From contig NW_026251711.1 in the NCBI RefSeq assembly GCF_025024155.1, positions 372,001 to 436,000 on the forward strand: DNA of 64,000 nt, written 5' to 3'. Made by a program: the position numbers and the translations under genes. Under the pieces are notes generated by a model. The model searched no databases, was not told the origin of the DNA, and saw nothing but the letters and a program-made list of their open reading frames with translations. Positions 1-12,307 of this stretch are shown here, one piece after another; position 1 is the first letter of the stretch; each line of letters starts with the position of its first letter. Origin of the DNA: Gamsiella multidivaricata. Lineage: Eukaryota > Mortierellomycota > Mortierellomycetes > Mortierellales > Mortierellaceae.

Positions 1-2049
1 AGAGCAGACGGCTGCAGAGCAAAGTCGAGTGTGTATAGCACACACAAGGTAGGCACCTAAACGTAAGAAGACATTGACCACGAGAAGACGCAAGGGCAGA
101 GTACTATTTGATATAGATGGCATGCAACAATTTGTTTATGACTAAGCAGGGCAGCGGCCTTGACGGCGGTATCAATGCGGAGGGACCTAGTCGAGTGCGG
201 TCTCCATAATCGGTGAAGTGAGCATGTTGTAGGCCTGTTGCGCAGCTGAATAACTAAAGACGGTGCTACTGACCGCATGGTTTCATGGAGACAAAAATTG
301 CAACACAGTATTACCGAAGATTTTGGTTTAAAGCCAATAACTAGGGTCAAGGCCGCGTAGCTATCGGCAGGCAAAAAAAAAAAAAGCGTATGTTTGCAGG
401 TCCTGACACCTACATCCTGGTGCTTAACGAAGCAGCAGCGGGCGCGAGTATTGACATAAAGGAGCTGGCCCAAAGTACAATCCGTAACACGATTCTCGAG
501 CAGTTCAAGGAATGGACCCACCACTGTGATTTGAAGCCAAGGGACGAACATGCTGCTGTAACGCGGGTTTCTTCGTGTGCAAGTAGACTACGCCCAAAAG
601 AGTACCCCACAAGTTGCGGAATGATATGATCCAGAAGGAATGCAGAAAGCAGCATAAGCGCTATACCTGGTTCTTTCTTATTCCACTTGAAACCCTTTCC
701 CTTAGACTAGTAAGCATCCCATCTTAAAAAAAATAGCTTAGCAAAGGCCTGGCCACTTTGACGTTTACATTGTCGTTGGGAAGTGCACGCCTGTCTTCAT
801 TACATCCCGTTTATTTTATCGGGTGATATGCCTTAAAGCAGTTACTGTGACAAACAATAGGTTTCCAGGCGTGCCACAGTAACCTTCCAGATAGACATGT
901 CGGTGGAAAAACAGCAGCATGTGGATCATCCTAGCGTAGGACAGAAATGCACTTTCAATGCGCACTGTGGCCCATTTGCGCAGCAGTAAGCACAGCAAAT
1001 CAGCACAGCACTCGAGATATTGGAAATAAAAGGGGTTTACCGGTGATCATCAGCCGTCATTGGCGCTTGATCCCGCTGGAGCAGCGTTGACTGTGGAGGA
1101 TTAAAGTGTAGCCTGGGGGAGAGTGCAGGTGGAGGAGATGATGGTGGAACGGAAACAAAGCGGGATTGCAAAGAGAGGGGAGGTGAGGAAGGGGAGGGAA
1201 CAAAAGGCGTAATCGAGCGTACGCTTTTATGATCCGGTCTGTGGGTCTGTGTTCTGAGGATGTACTCGTGTGGGAAAATCACATAGGTCTTTGTTTCCGC
1301 CCCTTCTTCCTTTTGGACCAGACTTCCCGGCATCTATGGCGCAGGAACCACGAAGTGTCCAATGATGGAAAATAGTATTTTTATTGCGTATTAGCGTCTG
1401 CTCCAACAACGGCCATTTGTGATATATGCCCATCCTCTGCCCCATGTTTTGATACACCTACGCCGAAAAATATCTGAAACATTGTTCGAAGGCGGTGCCG
1501 ACACATCACCGCTATCATCAAACATCTCCACAACATCCTTATTCATCATAAGTAACCTAGAAGGGCTCGCGCCAAACAAGCTCCTCGAAAAAGGTTTTTG
1601 ATCCTCGGAGTATCCATCAGTATTGCCCATGCGGACGGACAGTATCTTATCCTCTCCGGCTCCCTTGATTTTCGTCCTATTTTACGCAGGGCAGATGTTG
1701 CTGCTTGAGCTGATCTTCTAGTCGAACGAGTTCTGTCTTTGTCTCGATACCCCATCCTCTCGGTCCTCGTCTTTTGGCATTGGTTGATGATAACAAACCG
1801 CGGCATTGTTCCAGTCGTCGGCAAAAGACTTCCGCCAAATGTCCTCCTAGCTTCCTAGCTGGGGCTTTTCAAGTTTTGAAGTCTTTTCTTTGCCGTCAGT
1901 GAAAAGCCAAGTAGACAACCGCAACTGGATAAACTCTCCCATCAAATAGTGCCTATTCTTGGTCCCTCAGCACATTCCATCGCATTTCACTTGCAGAATA
2001 CGAGCATCCTGCGCTTGTCTGTATCTTGGGGAATTGCTGTACAGCACAG
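1..2049. other. Unrecognised stretch at left edge
   Basis: I see no convincing gene here. Open frames are short (under about 165 codons), overlap on both strands and lack recognisable domains. From about 1.95 kb the sequence starts to resemble the KEP upstream module that recurs elsewhere in the window. A decayed element cannot be excluded. Confidence 0.4.
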
Positions 2050-3339
2050 CTACTGTCCACAACGAACAGTACCGGCAGATGAGAATAAATGGGGTTGGGA
2101 AGTAGAAAAGAATTTGCATATGTACAATATGACGAAAAAGTGTTTAGTTCTCTAGATTTACCAGCATTAAGCCCATTACATATGAGCGACCATATAAAGC
2201 AGTCGAGATACTTAAACAGATTCATCTATTTTGCGCATGTACCTGAGAGTAACCTAAAATCGCGGAGAAAAGACATGTCTAGCACGAGGCTGAGTCTAGG
2301 ACACGATTCCTGATGGACGCCTCTTGTGTATCGCGCGTTCTCGATCTACCGCCAGCTGCTCCATATTCTCTGTGTACATACACCAGTCGGCCATCTATTG
2401 CGACCTGAAGATCCTTGGTGCCACACACACGCTTGTTTCCTTCGTTCTCTGACGCACAAGGCCAGGCCGAGAGAGGTGAACATCTTCCGCGAGTCTGCGG
2501 TGGTGTGCCATCTAATAGCGTCTTACAGTTCACCCTTGTTCATCCCCTGAGCCTGTCTATCAATCTCGTAACAGGTCAACTCTTTCAAGATCTGTTGCAG
2601 CCCTTATTAAACCATCTCTGGGGGTTGATATGTTATGTTGACAACCATGAGGAACCGTGTTAAATATAGCGAGATGGACTGCTCCCGACTCTTGCCGTCG
2701 ACAGGGGGTTTCTACCATAGACGAATGGTCCGCCTGGGCATGAACGTAGACGGTGTAGGACAGTGTATACCACATAACTGCATAACTGGAACCTGCAATG
2801 GAAAAAACAACCTAATAAATCAAAATAAGGAGGGATTTCGGTTTACTCGCTGATGAGTATCTGCAGACATCGCCACAGCCCACGGAGATGGTGTACGTGG
2901 AATGGATAAATATCCTGGTCGATGCAAGGAGGAGGTACAAATTAAGCTCCTGCTTTATTGTACAATAGCCTATCTGACTTTTGTTGGACCCGATCTTCGG
3001 CCGAGACCCTGGCTCAGTCGCATCTGGCTGAAGTGCATTGTAATTTCCGATTGGCCCAGCCAACAGCCATGGCCAAGATGGTTTGTCCCACTATTTTTAC
3101 TATCATGTAGAAGCCTGTTCTCTTTGTTTATCCATGCAAATGAAACGCTGTGGGCCGTGTCCGTTGCATCTGTAATTGTCCCTGAAGGGAGGGAAGGGCC
3201 GTTTATAGGATTACCAGTGGAGTGTACTAGTTTGTCCCGCACATGGATATCTTCTTCTCTAAAGCTGAGTCAATGGTGCATATCGCACATTGCCTATGAC
3301 ATGACACACCCATTCCAATGTGTTATACTGCGGGTGTAG
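2050..3339 (+). repeat. KEP upstream repeat module, copy 1
   Basis: Non-coding repeat found upstream of, or next to, every KEP gene in this window. Related copies lie at about 13.1-14.4, 29.7-31.0, 40.3-41.4, 58.9-60.2 and 61.8-62.8 kb (the last four inverted). Shared landmarks are a block around 2420-2570, a block around 2640-2820 with an AATAAATCAAAATA string, and a block around 3000-3260. By eye, copy 1 resembles the 13.1-14.4 kb copy most. No coding capacity is evident. Confidence 0.75.
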
Positions 3340-3655
<316 letters not shown>

Positions 3656-4003
3656 AGCTGCAGAGACTGACTGCAAGGAGGAGTCTTCAAGGTCCTTGAT
3701 CCATTGATTGTTAGCATTCATTTTAATTTAGTGAACCAGAACTCTGTGCCTGACTTGGGTGCACGCGAGGTGTGTCCACTCGACTCTGAATGGCCGTTTT
3801 TAGTCTAGTCGCCACTCTACAACCACATCAAGGACGCAGATAGGGCTCTGGACTACCTTGAGTCTGTGTCTGACCCACATACTACACCAGCAGTTGCAAT
3901 ATGGTATCTCCTTATCCAGCAGTTGAGTACCGAAAGCCAGAGTACGTCTTGGCATCCATGGATCCATGAAGGGAGGAAGCGACCTCGCTAGTGCAGCACT
4001 TTG

Positions 4004-4010
4004 TATAAAA
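4004..4010 (+). promoter_or_regulatory. TATA box of KEP-A
   Basis: TATAAAA lies in the block CACTTTGTATAAAA, about 113 bp upstream of the KEP-A start. The same block occurs at a similar distance upstream of KEP-B, -C, -D and -F and, slightly altered, of the broken KEP-E. This suggests a shared core promoter. Confidence 0.6.
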
Positions 4011-4122
4011 AGCTTGCAATCACCCTCTTCTTACTGATCATCAACCTCATCTTCTTTTGCTTCACACAACCTCTACAGCTACCACCACCACCACCACTAC
4101 TACCATTACTACTTCTACGACC

Positions 4123-4845
4123 ATGAAGATCATCTCCTCTTCCGTGATTCTTTCGCTCCTGGTGAGCATGACCTTGCTCCAGTCGACTCTTGCGGCCCCC
4201 ATTGATCATCCCACTGCTTCTGCAGTTGGAGGACGGGTCGTGCCTACTCCTGCTCAGGTTGCTCCTCATTCAAACAAGCCCGAACAACATGGAAACCCCC
4301 ATGGTCACCACGGCAAGGCTCAGCCGACGTCCCACCATGTCAAGCCGGCCCATGGCAAGTCCACTCATGGCAAGCCCCACCACGGCAAGCCTCAGCCGGC
4401 TCCCCACTCCAGCGAGCCTCAGCAGGAAGCTCACATCAAGCGTGATTTGGAGGAGCGTGCTGATCCCGTCGCTGGCAAGCGCGAGCCTGTTGAGCCTGTC
4501 GAACCCAAGCCTATTCAGCCCGTCAAGCATAGCCACGGCAAGCCTGAGCCAAGAGACCCTGTCAAGCCGGGTCATGGCAAGCTCCACCACGGCAAGCCTC
4601 GGCAGGAGCCTCACATCAAGCGCGATTTGGAGGAGCGTGCTGATCCCGTCGATGGCAAGCGCGAGCCTGTCGAGCCCAAGCCTGTTCAGCCTGTCAAGCC
4701 TAGTCACAGCAAGCCTGAGCCAAGACACCCTGTCAAGCCTGCCCATGACAAGCCCGTCCATGGCAAGCCTGGACACCTTGGAAAGCCTGCTCATCCCGAG
4801 CCTGCTCATCCCAAGCCTGCTCATCCCGAGCCTGCCCATCCCTAG
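4123..4845 (+). CDS. KEP-A: secreted His/Pro/Lys-rich precursor with Kex2-type sites
   Basis: A 240-residue protein. Residues 1-21 form a clear signal peptide (MKIISSS, hydrophobic core, STLAA before P). The start was chosen at this ATG because the frame upstream is only a poly-Thr-coding (ACC)n leader with no ATG. The mature part is low complexity, built on HGKP, KPxHGKP and EPxxP motifs. It contains two copies of the peptide DLEERADPV(A/D)G, each preceded by HIKR and followed by KR, so each sits between dibasic sites of the kind cut by the Golgi protease Kex2. After cleavage an 11-residue acidic peptide and long basic His/Pro-rich spacers would be released. This fits the fungal class of Kex2-processed repeat proteins; other members of that class yield pheromone-like peptides or wall-associated products. 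The function here is unknown. His density could allow metal binding (inference). The 5' half and the promoter are identical by eye to KEP-B. Confidence 0.75.
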   Translation: MKIISSSVILSLLVSMTLLQSTLAAPIDHPTASAVGGRVVPTPAQVAPHSNKPEQHGNPHGHHGKAQPTSHHVKPAHGKSTHGKPHHGKPQPAPHSSEPQQEAHIKRDLEERADPVAGKREPVEPVEPKPIQPVKHSHGKPEPRDPVKPGHGKLHHGKPRQEPHIKRDLEERADPVDGKREPVEPKPVQPVKPSHSKPEPRHPVKPAHDKPVHGKPGHLGKPAHPEPAHPKPAHPEPAHP

Positions 4846-5266
4846 ATGCAATACCATACATAACAGAGACAAGACATAGAGGTAGTGGTTGGTTAACATA
4901 CAGTAGATGAAGAATAAACAAAATGAGAGTCTGAGCATTGTCTGCTGTGCGCTACAGGGTACGATATGCATCGCGTCAAAAGAATAATAAAAAATAAGAG
5001 CAGCCGCGTGGAACATGCACGATATATGGACTATGGTATATAGGATGCGCGCTATGGGCTTAGGAGGACGGCCGCTTGTCTCCATCTGTGCTTCGGGCTA
5101 ATCACAATGAGTGCACCACCGCAAAGGAGCCAATTGGGGTGCACGTTCTACTTGTATCACCCTCGTTTGCAGAGAAGATGATCGGCTTGTCGTCGCTTTC
5201 CTCTGCTCCCATTAGTCTTACCCCCATCCCTAGCACTCTCGCTTGCATTCCTCCCTCGTTCTGCAC
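4846..5266 (+). other. KEP-A 3' flank up to rRNA junction
   Basis: No gene is seen. The segment is nearly identical to the 3' flank of KEP-D (38745-39166, inverted) and related to those of KEP-E and KEP-F. At 5266/5267 it stops abruptly at TGCAC and continues as LSU rRNA sequence, whereas the homologous flanks near 41.37 and 60.20 kb run on without interruption. Confidence 0.65.
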
Positions 5267-5530
5267 CATTCATTCGGATAGTTGGTATTTGGGCCTGCCT
5301 GAACAGCCAATGGCCCGAAGCTATCGTCCGTTGGATTATGGACGAACGCCTCAAAGTCAGAATGATGCTGAAGCGGCGAGAAAGGATGAGCATGGAACAT
5401 CGTGGTGGCTAATTGCACACTTCCCAGTGTTCTCTCCTTTGCATCCGAGAGCCCACTTACTCGTTACACGAGGGCGAGGGAGTAATCTGACTACAAGCAT
5501 GGTTCCGTTTGGCGGATGCTGCAACGATGG
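5267..5530 (+). rRNA. LSU (28S-type) rRNA 3'-terminal fragment, upstream of NLR1
   Basis: Starts with TTCATTCGGATA-GTTGGTATTTG and continues through AGCTATCGTCCGTTGGATTATGG and CGCCTCAAAGTCAGAATG, the conserved block just 3' of the sarcin-ricin loop in fungal LSU rRNA. The sense strand is +. It begins in mid-gene, so it cannot give a functional rRNA. The 3' limit near 5530 is inferred from where a T-rich tail begins. The part of the LSU that should precede it lies on the other side of NLR1 (12709-13123). Confidence 0.75.
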
Positions 5531-6492
5531 TTTTGTGTCTTTGCACTCTTTTCCCCTCTTTCCCACTTTCCCACTTTCCTTTCTTCCCAGATTCTCCCTC
5601 CCTCAATCCATCAGGAACCGCCTCTTATCTTTTTCATCTTTTCTCACTCTTCTGTCTGTCCCTCGCACGTCTCTGCTTTCCCGCTCTTCTGTCTGTCTCT
5701 CATACGTCTCTGTTCAATCTCAATAAGCACAGCCCAGCGTCGACTCATTGGTATCAAAGACACAGTTTATCTGCCAAAGCCCCATCCCAGAATGCACCTG
5801 AACAACCACAGTCGAGTCAAGAGTGTTAGTGCTAGATGTGCAATGGATAGTAATCTTTTCTTTCATGATCATAGGAATCTCTGCTAGAAGTGACGAGGGA
5901 AGCGAATATCACTCCACTCGGCCGCCTTGTTCATATGCAGACCGTCTTAAACAAAGAGTTGGAGTAGAAAACATTGCACAGGGACGGACCATCTCCTCGG
6001 CTGGTTAAAGATCTCAAGGTCTCGAGAAACAAATTCCTGTTGAGGTGAGGCACTGTTTCTTGTCAGTCGATAGTGGCTTATAAGCATGTTATAAGGTTAT
6101 TAACCCTGCATGCTTCACGATGGGCAGTTAGTATCGCTGTTAGGAGGCACGAAGAGGACAAATCTTCAGGGCTACCTCTGCATCCAATCAAAGGAAACAG
6201 GAGTCGAATACACACTTCCGAGGTGGGACCCCATCACATGGCCGAGCAACCACATATGATATAGTTCATGGATATTAATGTTTTGATTTACGATAGCTCA
6301 TTCTGCTGTCTCTACATCTGTAGTATACCAGCCCACGGCGCCTTATTGGTCCCCATTGTGTTACTGAAGTGTCTGTCAAGCATAAGTATGTATACTGGTT
6401 ATTCGCACAGGCATATCAATCGACCCACAGGGTCACTAATATCGCCGCCATCTGCTCTATCATAACAGGAGAAATCCCCTCAGAGAAGCAAC
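5531..6492 (+). other. Upstream region of NLR1, spacer-like
   Basis: The first part is pyrimidine-rich (CCCTCTTTCCCAC-type runs) directly after the rRNA 3' end, as expected of an rDNA spacer. The rest is shared almost unchanged with NLR2 (37527-38480) and NLR3 (54409-55316 region). It probably holds the NLR promoter and 5' UTR. Open frames here are copied in all three paralogs but have no recognisable product. Confidence 0.5.
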
Positions 6493-9400
6493 ATGTTTGC
6501 CAGAAATTTTTCGTCACTGCGAAAGGCTCTCTCACCACAAAAGGAACTGGAACTCACCAACATCTACGTGGAGAATGCACGCAAAACCAAGGATCGGGAA
6601 ATCGCTTTAGTGTTGTGCGACGATGCGGAGGCTGCGTTATCCCGGATGAAAAGAGCAGCGAGAAAGACTTTTACAACTCCCCTGTCAGTCGAGGATCAAA
6701 CCCTGCGCGATGGATTCGCCGGCGTCTGCTTCAAGCATGCCGACCTATTGGAGAGCTTAGGATATAGCGAAATGGCACAGGTCAGCTATAGGAGGGCAGA
6801 AAAGTGGGGGTAAGTGACAGGTACCTGCTCTCTACCTGTTCGTATTAGCCGACTATATCGTACGTCGCACCTAATGTATCTCTCACTTTGTTGACTGTCC
6901 TCTGACTTCATCAGCCATGTGCATCCTACAAAAGATCCAGGTCCTGTAAGTTCCTCTGCCACCGACAGTGCCTGCCGCGACATGGCACGGGTCTCTGAGG
7001 ATATCTTTCCTGATGACATGCGTCAGCCCACCGTCAAGATCGCGCTGCCAGAGGCAGATGAGCGGCTCAGCGATACATCCCAGCTCGCCTACTGCCTTGG
7101 CCTTCTGCAAGTGACGCCGTCACCTGAAGAGGTCTTTGAACCAGCCGCAGGAAATTGGGTGAAATCCACAGAGCAGAATGCAGAGGAGAAGGAGAGACTC
7201 AGGACGCTGGCGACAGATGTGATCCGAGCATTCACTCGCGATGAGCTCAAGGATGCCAAGGCCGTCGCAGAAGTTGTATGCCTGGGCCCGGTTCTTGAAA
7301 AGGAATATTTCCACTCTCTACTAAAGCTGTTTGTCAATGGCGTTGGCAAGTCCAGCCTGCTGGATGTGCAGTCCCTCGAAGGGTTGGCGCAGTTGGTCCA
7401 AAGCGCACCCGAGGGCTACCTCGACTCGGATGACCTAGTCACGATCCTGCGCAACCTCAATACCCGCCTACAAGACACTCACAATCAGTCTCCGGTACAT
7501 ATCTACCAGCTGACACTCGCAGTGTCCAATGTTCTGGATGCCATGGCCAATACCAAGGTCTCAGGCTTAAAGCGTGAAGAGCTGCACGAGCCACTCTCTA
7601 CCTATTTGAATGAGCTGCAAGGCAGCAGCGACCCTTACTTGGTGTACCAGGCAGCCTATGCCTTCCAAGCGCTGCAGTGTGTCCCAGACAACGAATCACC
7701 TTGGCAAGCAACGATGCGGCGCACTGGAATCGTTTTGAAGGGTGTCTCGGGGATAGTTAGTGCCGTAAAAGGTCTGGACGTCAATGGCTTCATCACAGGA
7801 CTCGGACATCTTCAGGAGGGACTAGGGGAGGTGATCCAGGTGGCGAAGATCGGCTATGAAGGTGTGAGCGCACTGGCCGAGAGTGGACAAGGGCTGTTGG
7901 AGTCTCTCAAGGTCGGTCTCAGTTTCAACTGGAAACGTGCCTGGTATACAGCACTACGCGGAACAGACACACTGCTTCGGGATGGTCAACTCGCCAAGTT
8001 CAAGACCTTGGTCTGTGAAGCGCCTTGCCGACGTGACCTGGCCTTTCAACTAGGAGTATGCCAGCGCCTGGGGGATCTTGCCGCCAATCCACTGTGGGAC
8101 ATCGAGTCTCGTCAAGGCGCTGTTGCGTTTCTGGGAGAGATGTACCGAAACGATGCGGTGTGGGGACAGCAAGCCCTTGTCAAGCAATGGATCCTTCACA
8201 TCCTTATGCAGTTGGCTTCGACATTTGGCTCAGCTATGCCAGGTATGTACTATAATGAAGAAGATGCACAAGAGACCATTGTCTTATTGCAAAGGATGGA
8301 GTTCACTACCAGCGAGTACTAATGGCATTTGCCACGGTCTATTTTGACCTGTGCAACACATATATGGTGTAGGTGTCGAACCCCTGCTGCAAGAGCTGGA
8401 ATCGAATGGCGATCAGACAAAAAGGACTTTTTATCAAGAGTGCAGAAAAGAAGACCGGAGGTTACATCCCCTCAAGGTCGCTCCGCCAGCCACCTCGTCC
8501 CCATCACTGCTTGATCGTGTCCAGAACAAGCCCGACGTTGAAGCCGACCTGAGACGATTAAGAAAGCAGCGACTGAAGGAACGAGACGACGCCGTGTACA
8601 TCCCCCCTCAAGCCAAGGCTAACCTGCAAGCGTCCGATGACAACCTGTTTGACTTGACAAAAGAAGTTGAAGGCTTCCTGAACAGTGACCGTAAGGTGAT
8701 GCTCTTGCTGGGTGATTCCGGTGGAGGCAAGTCGACATTTAACCGGCATCTCGAGTGCGACTTGTGGGATGCCTATAAGAAGAGGGAAGGCAGAATCCCG
8801 CTCTTTATCAGCCTGCCTGCAATCGACAAGCCAGAACAGGATCTGATCGCCAAACACCTACGGAAGGCAGAGTTTACCGAACCCCAGATCCGAGAGCTGA
8901 GAGACCACCGCAAATTCATCTTGATTTGTGATGGGTATGATGAGAGCCAGCAGACACACAACCTGTACACGAGCAACGGACTGAATCAGGTGGGAGGATG
9001 GAGCGCTCAGATGATCATTAGCTGCCGCAGCGAGTATCTTGGGCTCGATTATCGGGATCGGTTCCAGCCAGCAAACCACAATCACCAAGCAGAGCCAGTA
9101 TTTCAAGAGGCAGTCATTGCACCATTCTCTATGGATCAAATACAAGAATACATAATGAAATATGTGTCCACGACGAGCCCGCTCTGGCAGGTGGCGGACT
9201 ACTTGAATGCTCTTAATCTGATTCCCAGCCTGCAAGACCTGGTCAAGAACCCGTTTATGTTGACCCTATCCATGGAGGTATTGCCGCGCATGGTGGATCC
9301 GGGACAAGACCTCTCGGCCGTCAGGGTCACTAGAGTCGCATTGTATGACCAGTTTGTGGAACAGTGGCTGGAGCGAGGCAAGAAGCGGCTTGGGAACAAA

Positions 9401-12307
9401 GACTTGAGCCCTCAAGCAAGGGCAAATTTTGAGAAGCTGAACGACGAAGACTTTACTCAGGACGGCATGGATTTTCTCAAGGATTTGGCTAGTGCAATCT
9501 ATAAACATCAGGCAGGTAATCCGGTGGTGGCCTATTCGCGCAAACGAGACAAAGGGACGTGGAAGGAACAGTTTTTCTCCCGAGAAGACGAGAACCAGCT
9601 TCTGCTGGAAGCCTGTCCTCTGACGCGCAGCGGCAATCAGTACCGGTTTATTCATAAATCGCTACTGGAATACTGTTTGGCCCGAGCAGTGTTTGAGCCA
9701 CGAAACGGAGAGAGCGCAAGTCACGCGACCATACTTCAAACTCTGCCGCGTCGAGGGAGCGTTCATTCCATCATGAGCTATGAAAGCCAGGATACTATTG
9801 AGGAACCCATAGCAGCCATTGAACAGGCCGTGCTCGATTCGCCCTTGGCACGGAAACGCTTTGTGGGCGAGCCGTCGATTCTGCACTTTTTAACAGAGCG
9901 TGTCCGACAGGAACCTCTCTTCAAGCAGCAGCTGCTCGCCACGATCGAATGCTCCAAAATCAACAAAGAGGCACGCAAGGCAGCAGCCAATGCGATCACG
10001 ATATTGGTCAGAGCTGGGATCCTGTTTAACGGCGCAGATCTGAAAGGCATCCAGATTCCAGGAGCGGACCTGAGTGGCGGGCAATTCGATTCTGCTCAGC
10101 TGCAAGGGGCAGATTTGAGAAAAGTCAATCTTCGCAATATTTGGCTGCGTCAGGCCAATTTGAGCAACGCACAGATGGCGGGTGTGCAGTTTGGCGAATG
10201 GCCGTACCTCTTAGAAGAAAGCGGGGTGAGATCCTGCGCGTATTCACCAGATGGGAAGTTCTGTGCGGTTGGTCTCAACGACGGCACAATCGGCGTGTAT
10301 GACACTTCGACTTGGGCAAAAGCCCACACCTTGCGCGGCCATACCGGGTCAGTTACGAGCGTGGTGTATTCGCCCAGCGGCCAGCAGATCGCCTCGGGAA
10401 GTCAGGACACGACGGTGCGACTGTGGGATGCGCAAACCGGCGCACCTGGTCTCATCTTAAGCGGCCATACCGACATTGTTACGAGCGCGGTGTATTCACC
10501 CAGCGGCCTGGAGATCGCCTCGAGCAGTTACGATGAGACGGTGCGGCTGTGGGACGCACAAACCAGTGCACCCGGTCTCATCTTAAGCGGCCATACTTCA
10601 TGCGTTACAAGCGTAGTGTATTCTCCTAGCGGCCAGCAGATTGCCTCGGGCAGTTACGACAACACGGTGCGACTGTGGGATGCGCAAACCGGTGCACCCG
10701 GTCTCATCTTAAGCGGCCATGCCTCCCATGTTACGAGTGTGGTGTATTCGCCCAGCGGCCAGCAGATCGCCTCGGGCAGTTATGACTGCACGGTGCAACT
10801 ATGGGATGCGCAGTCTGGTGCGCCCAGTCTCGTCTTAAGCGGCCATACCAACGTTGTCGAAAGCGTGGTGTATTCGCCCAGCGGCCAGCAGATCGCCTCG
10901 GGAAGTCACGACAGGACGGTGCGAATGTGGGATGTGCAAACCGGTGCACCCGGCCTCATCTTAAGCGGCCATACCAACGTTGTTGAGAGCGTGGTGTATT
11001 CGCCCAGTGGCCAGCAGATCGCCTCGGGAAGTCAGGACTACACGGTGCGACTGTGGGACGCGCAAATCGGTACATCCGGTCCCATCTTAAGTGGCCATAC
11101 CAACTACGTTGAGAGCGTGGTATACTCGACCAGCGGTCAGCAGATCGCCTCGGGCAGTTACGACTGGACGGTGCGATTGTGGGATGCGCAAACTGGTGAA
11201 TCCGGTCTCATCTTAAGCGGCCATGCCGGCAATGTTACGAGCGTGGTCTATTCGCCAAGCGGCCATCAAATCGCCTCGGGAAGTTGGGATTGGACGGTGC
11301 GACTGTGGAACGCGCAAACCGGTGCACCCGGTCTCATCTTAAGCGGCCATACCTCCTGCGTTACAAGCGTGGTGTATTCACCCAGTGGTCAGCAAATCGC
11401 CTCGGGCAGTTACGACAACACGGTGCGACTGTGGGATGCGCAAACCGGTGCACCCGGTCCCATCTTAAGCGGCCATACCGACAATGTTACGAGTGTGGTG
11501 TATTCGCCCAGCGGCCAGCAGATCGCTTCAAGCAGTTACGACGGGATGGTGCGACTGTGGGACGCGCAAACTAGTGCGCCCGGACTCATCTTAAGCGGCC
11601 ATACCTCCTGCGTTACAAGCGTGGTGTATTCACCCAGCGGCCAGCAAATCGCCTCGGGTAGTTGGGACAAAACTGTGCGACTGTGGGATACGCAAACCGG
11701 TGTACCCGGTCCCATCTTAAGCGGTCATACCGGCTTAGTTACGAGCGTGGTGTATTCGCCCAGCGGCCAGCAGGTCGCTTCGGGAAGTTGGGACTGGACG
11801 GTGCGGCTGTGGGATGTGAATTCGGGTCAATGTTTGACAGTTGTTCAAGGCTTCCATGGACTAATCGCAAGTATCGCCTGGAACGCTACTCCAAACGGCA
11901 CCTATTTCGCAACCGGCTGTGGCGATAAGTCTGTTCGCGTGTGGCAGGTCATAGAAGAGAAGGATCGCTATCAGGTGCGCCTGCATTGGAGTTCGATGCA
12001 TGACAGACTTACAGTGCCAAATACCTCTATCCAGGACGTGCAAGGCTTAAGCAGGATAAATACGCGTCTATTACAGCAACGCGGCGCTGTGGGCGAGCCG
12101 ATTCCACCTTTGAGCTTCCGCGAGGCAAGCAAAAAGCTCATTAGCATGGCGTCCGTGGCGCATAAACTCAAGGTGCCGTCAAACCACAGTATGATCAATA
12201 CCGTCGCCACGACCGATTCTCTCGCTGTACAGTCAGCAAAGCCAGTCGATTCGGCGACTGTCTTTTTGCTTGCTGGAGACGCGAATGTGGAGCAATTAGG
12301 GGATTAA
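6493..12307 (+). CDS. NLR1: NLR-like STAND NTPase (TPR-like, NACHT, pentapeptide, 14 WD40)
   Basis: Three exons: 6493-6809, 6915-8242 and 8373-12307. Both introns are GT-AG (GTAAGT...CAG; GTATGT...TAG, with TACTAAT at about 8317). Splicing keeps frame and gives 1,859 residues. Residues about 1-105 form a helical TPR-like domain. Residues about 110-640 are helical, ARM-like, with no named effector motif seen. NACHT begins near 655, with Walker A GDSGGGKST at 662-670, Walker B ILICDGYDE around 731-739 and a sensor-type ISCRSEYLG. Pentapeptide A(D/N)L repeats lie at about 1100-1160. Fourteen WD40 units lie at about 1165-1750: twelve near-identical 42-residue units and a degenerate one at each end, enough for two seven-blade propellers. 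A conserved tail follows. Such proteins are cytosolic signalling switches that oligomerise on ligand binding, and fungal relatives act in non-self recognition. This is the only one of the three copies with an uninterrupted frame. Confidence 0.9.
10220..11970 (+). repeat. WD40-coding tandem array of NLR1 (126-bp units)
   Basis: Twelve 126-bp units lie between two degenerate ones. The frame is almost invariant (VVYSPSGQQIASGS, VRLWDAQTGAP, ILSGH). Differences concentrate in two to three residues after SGH (TGS, TDI, TSC, ASH, TNV, TNY, AGN, TDN, TGL) and around the Asp of S-x-D-x-T (QDT, YDE, YDN, YDC, HDR, QDY, YDW, WDW, YDG, WDK). Confidence 0.9.

Noticed and set aside
4270..5085. Leucine/arginine/glycine-rich frames antisense to the KEP genes (also 15166-16089 and 28033-29076)
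   Set aside because: They mirror the repeat-coding strand; the sense frames have signal peptides and family conservation, the antisense frames do not.
5076..5726. 216-codon frame upstream of NLR1 (copied at 38285-38935)
   Set aside because: It crosses KEP flank, LSU rRNA fragment and pyrimidine-rich spacer, so conservation comes from the duplication and not from coding.
10251..11928. Several 60-120-codon frames inside the WD arrays, with Cys/Arg-rich repeats
   Set aside because: Shadows of the 126-bp WD units in other frames, repeated in all three genes.
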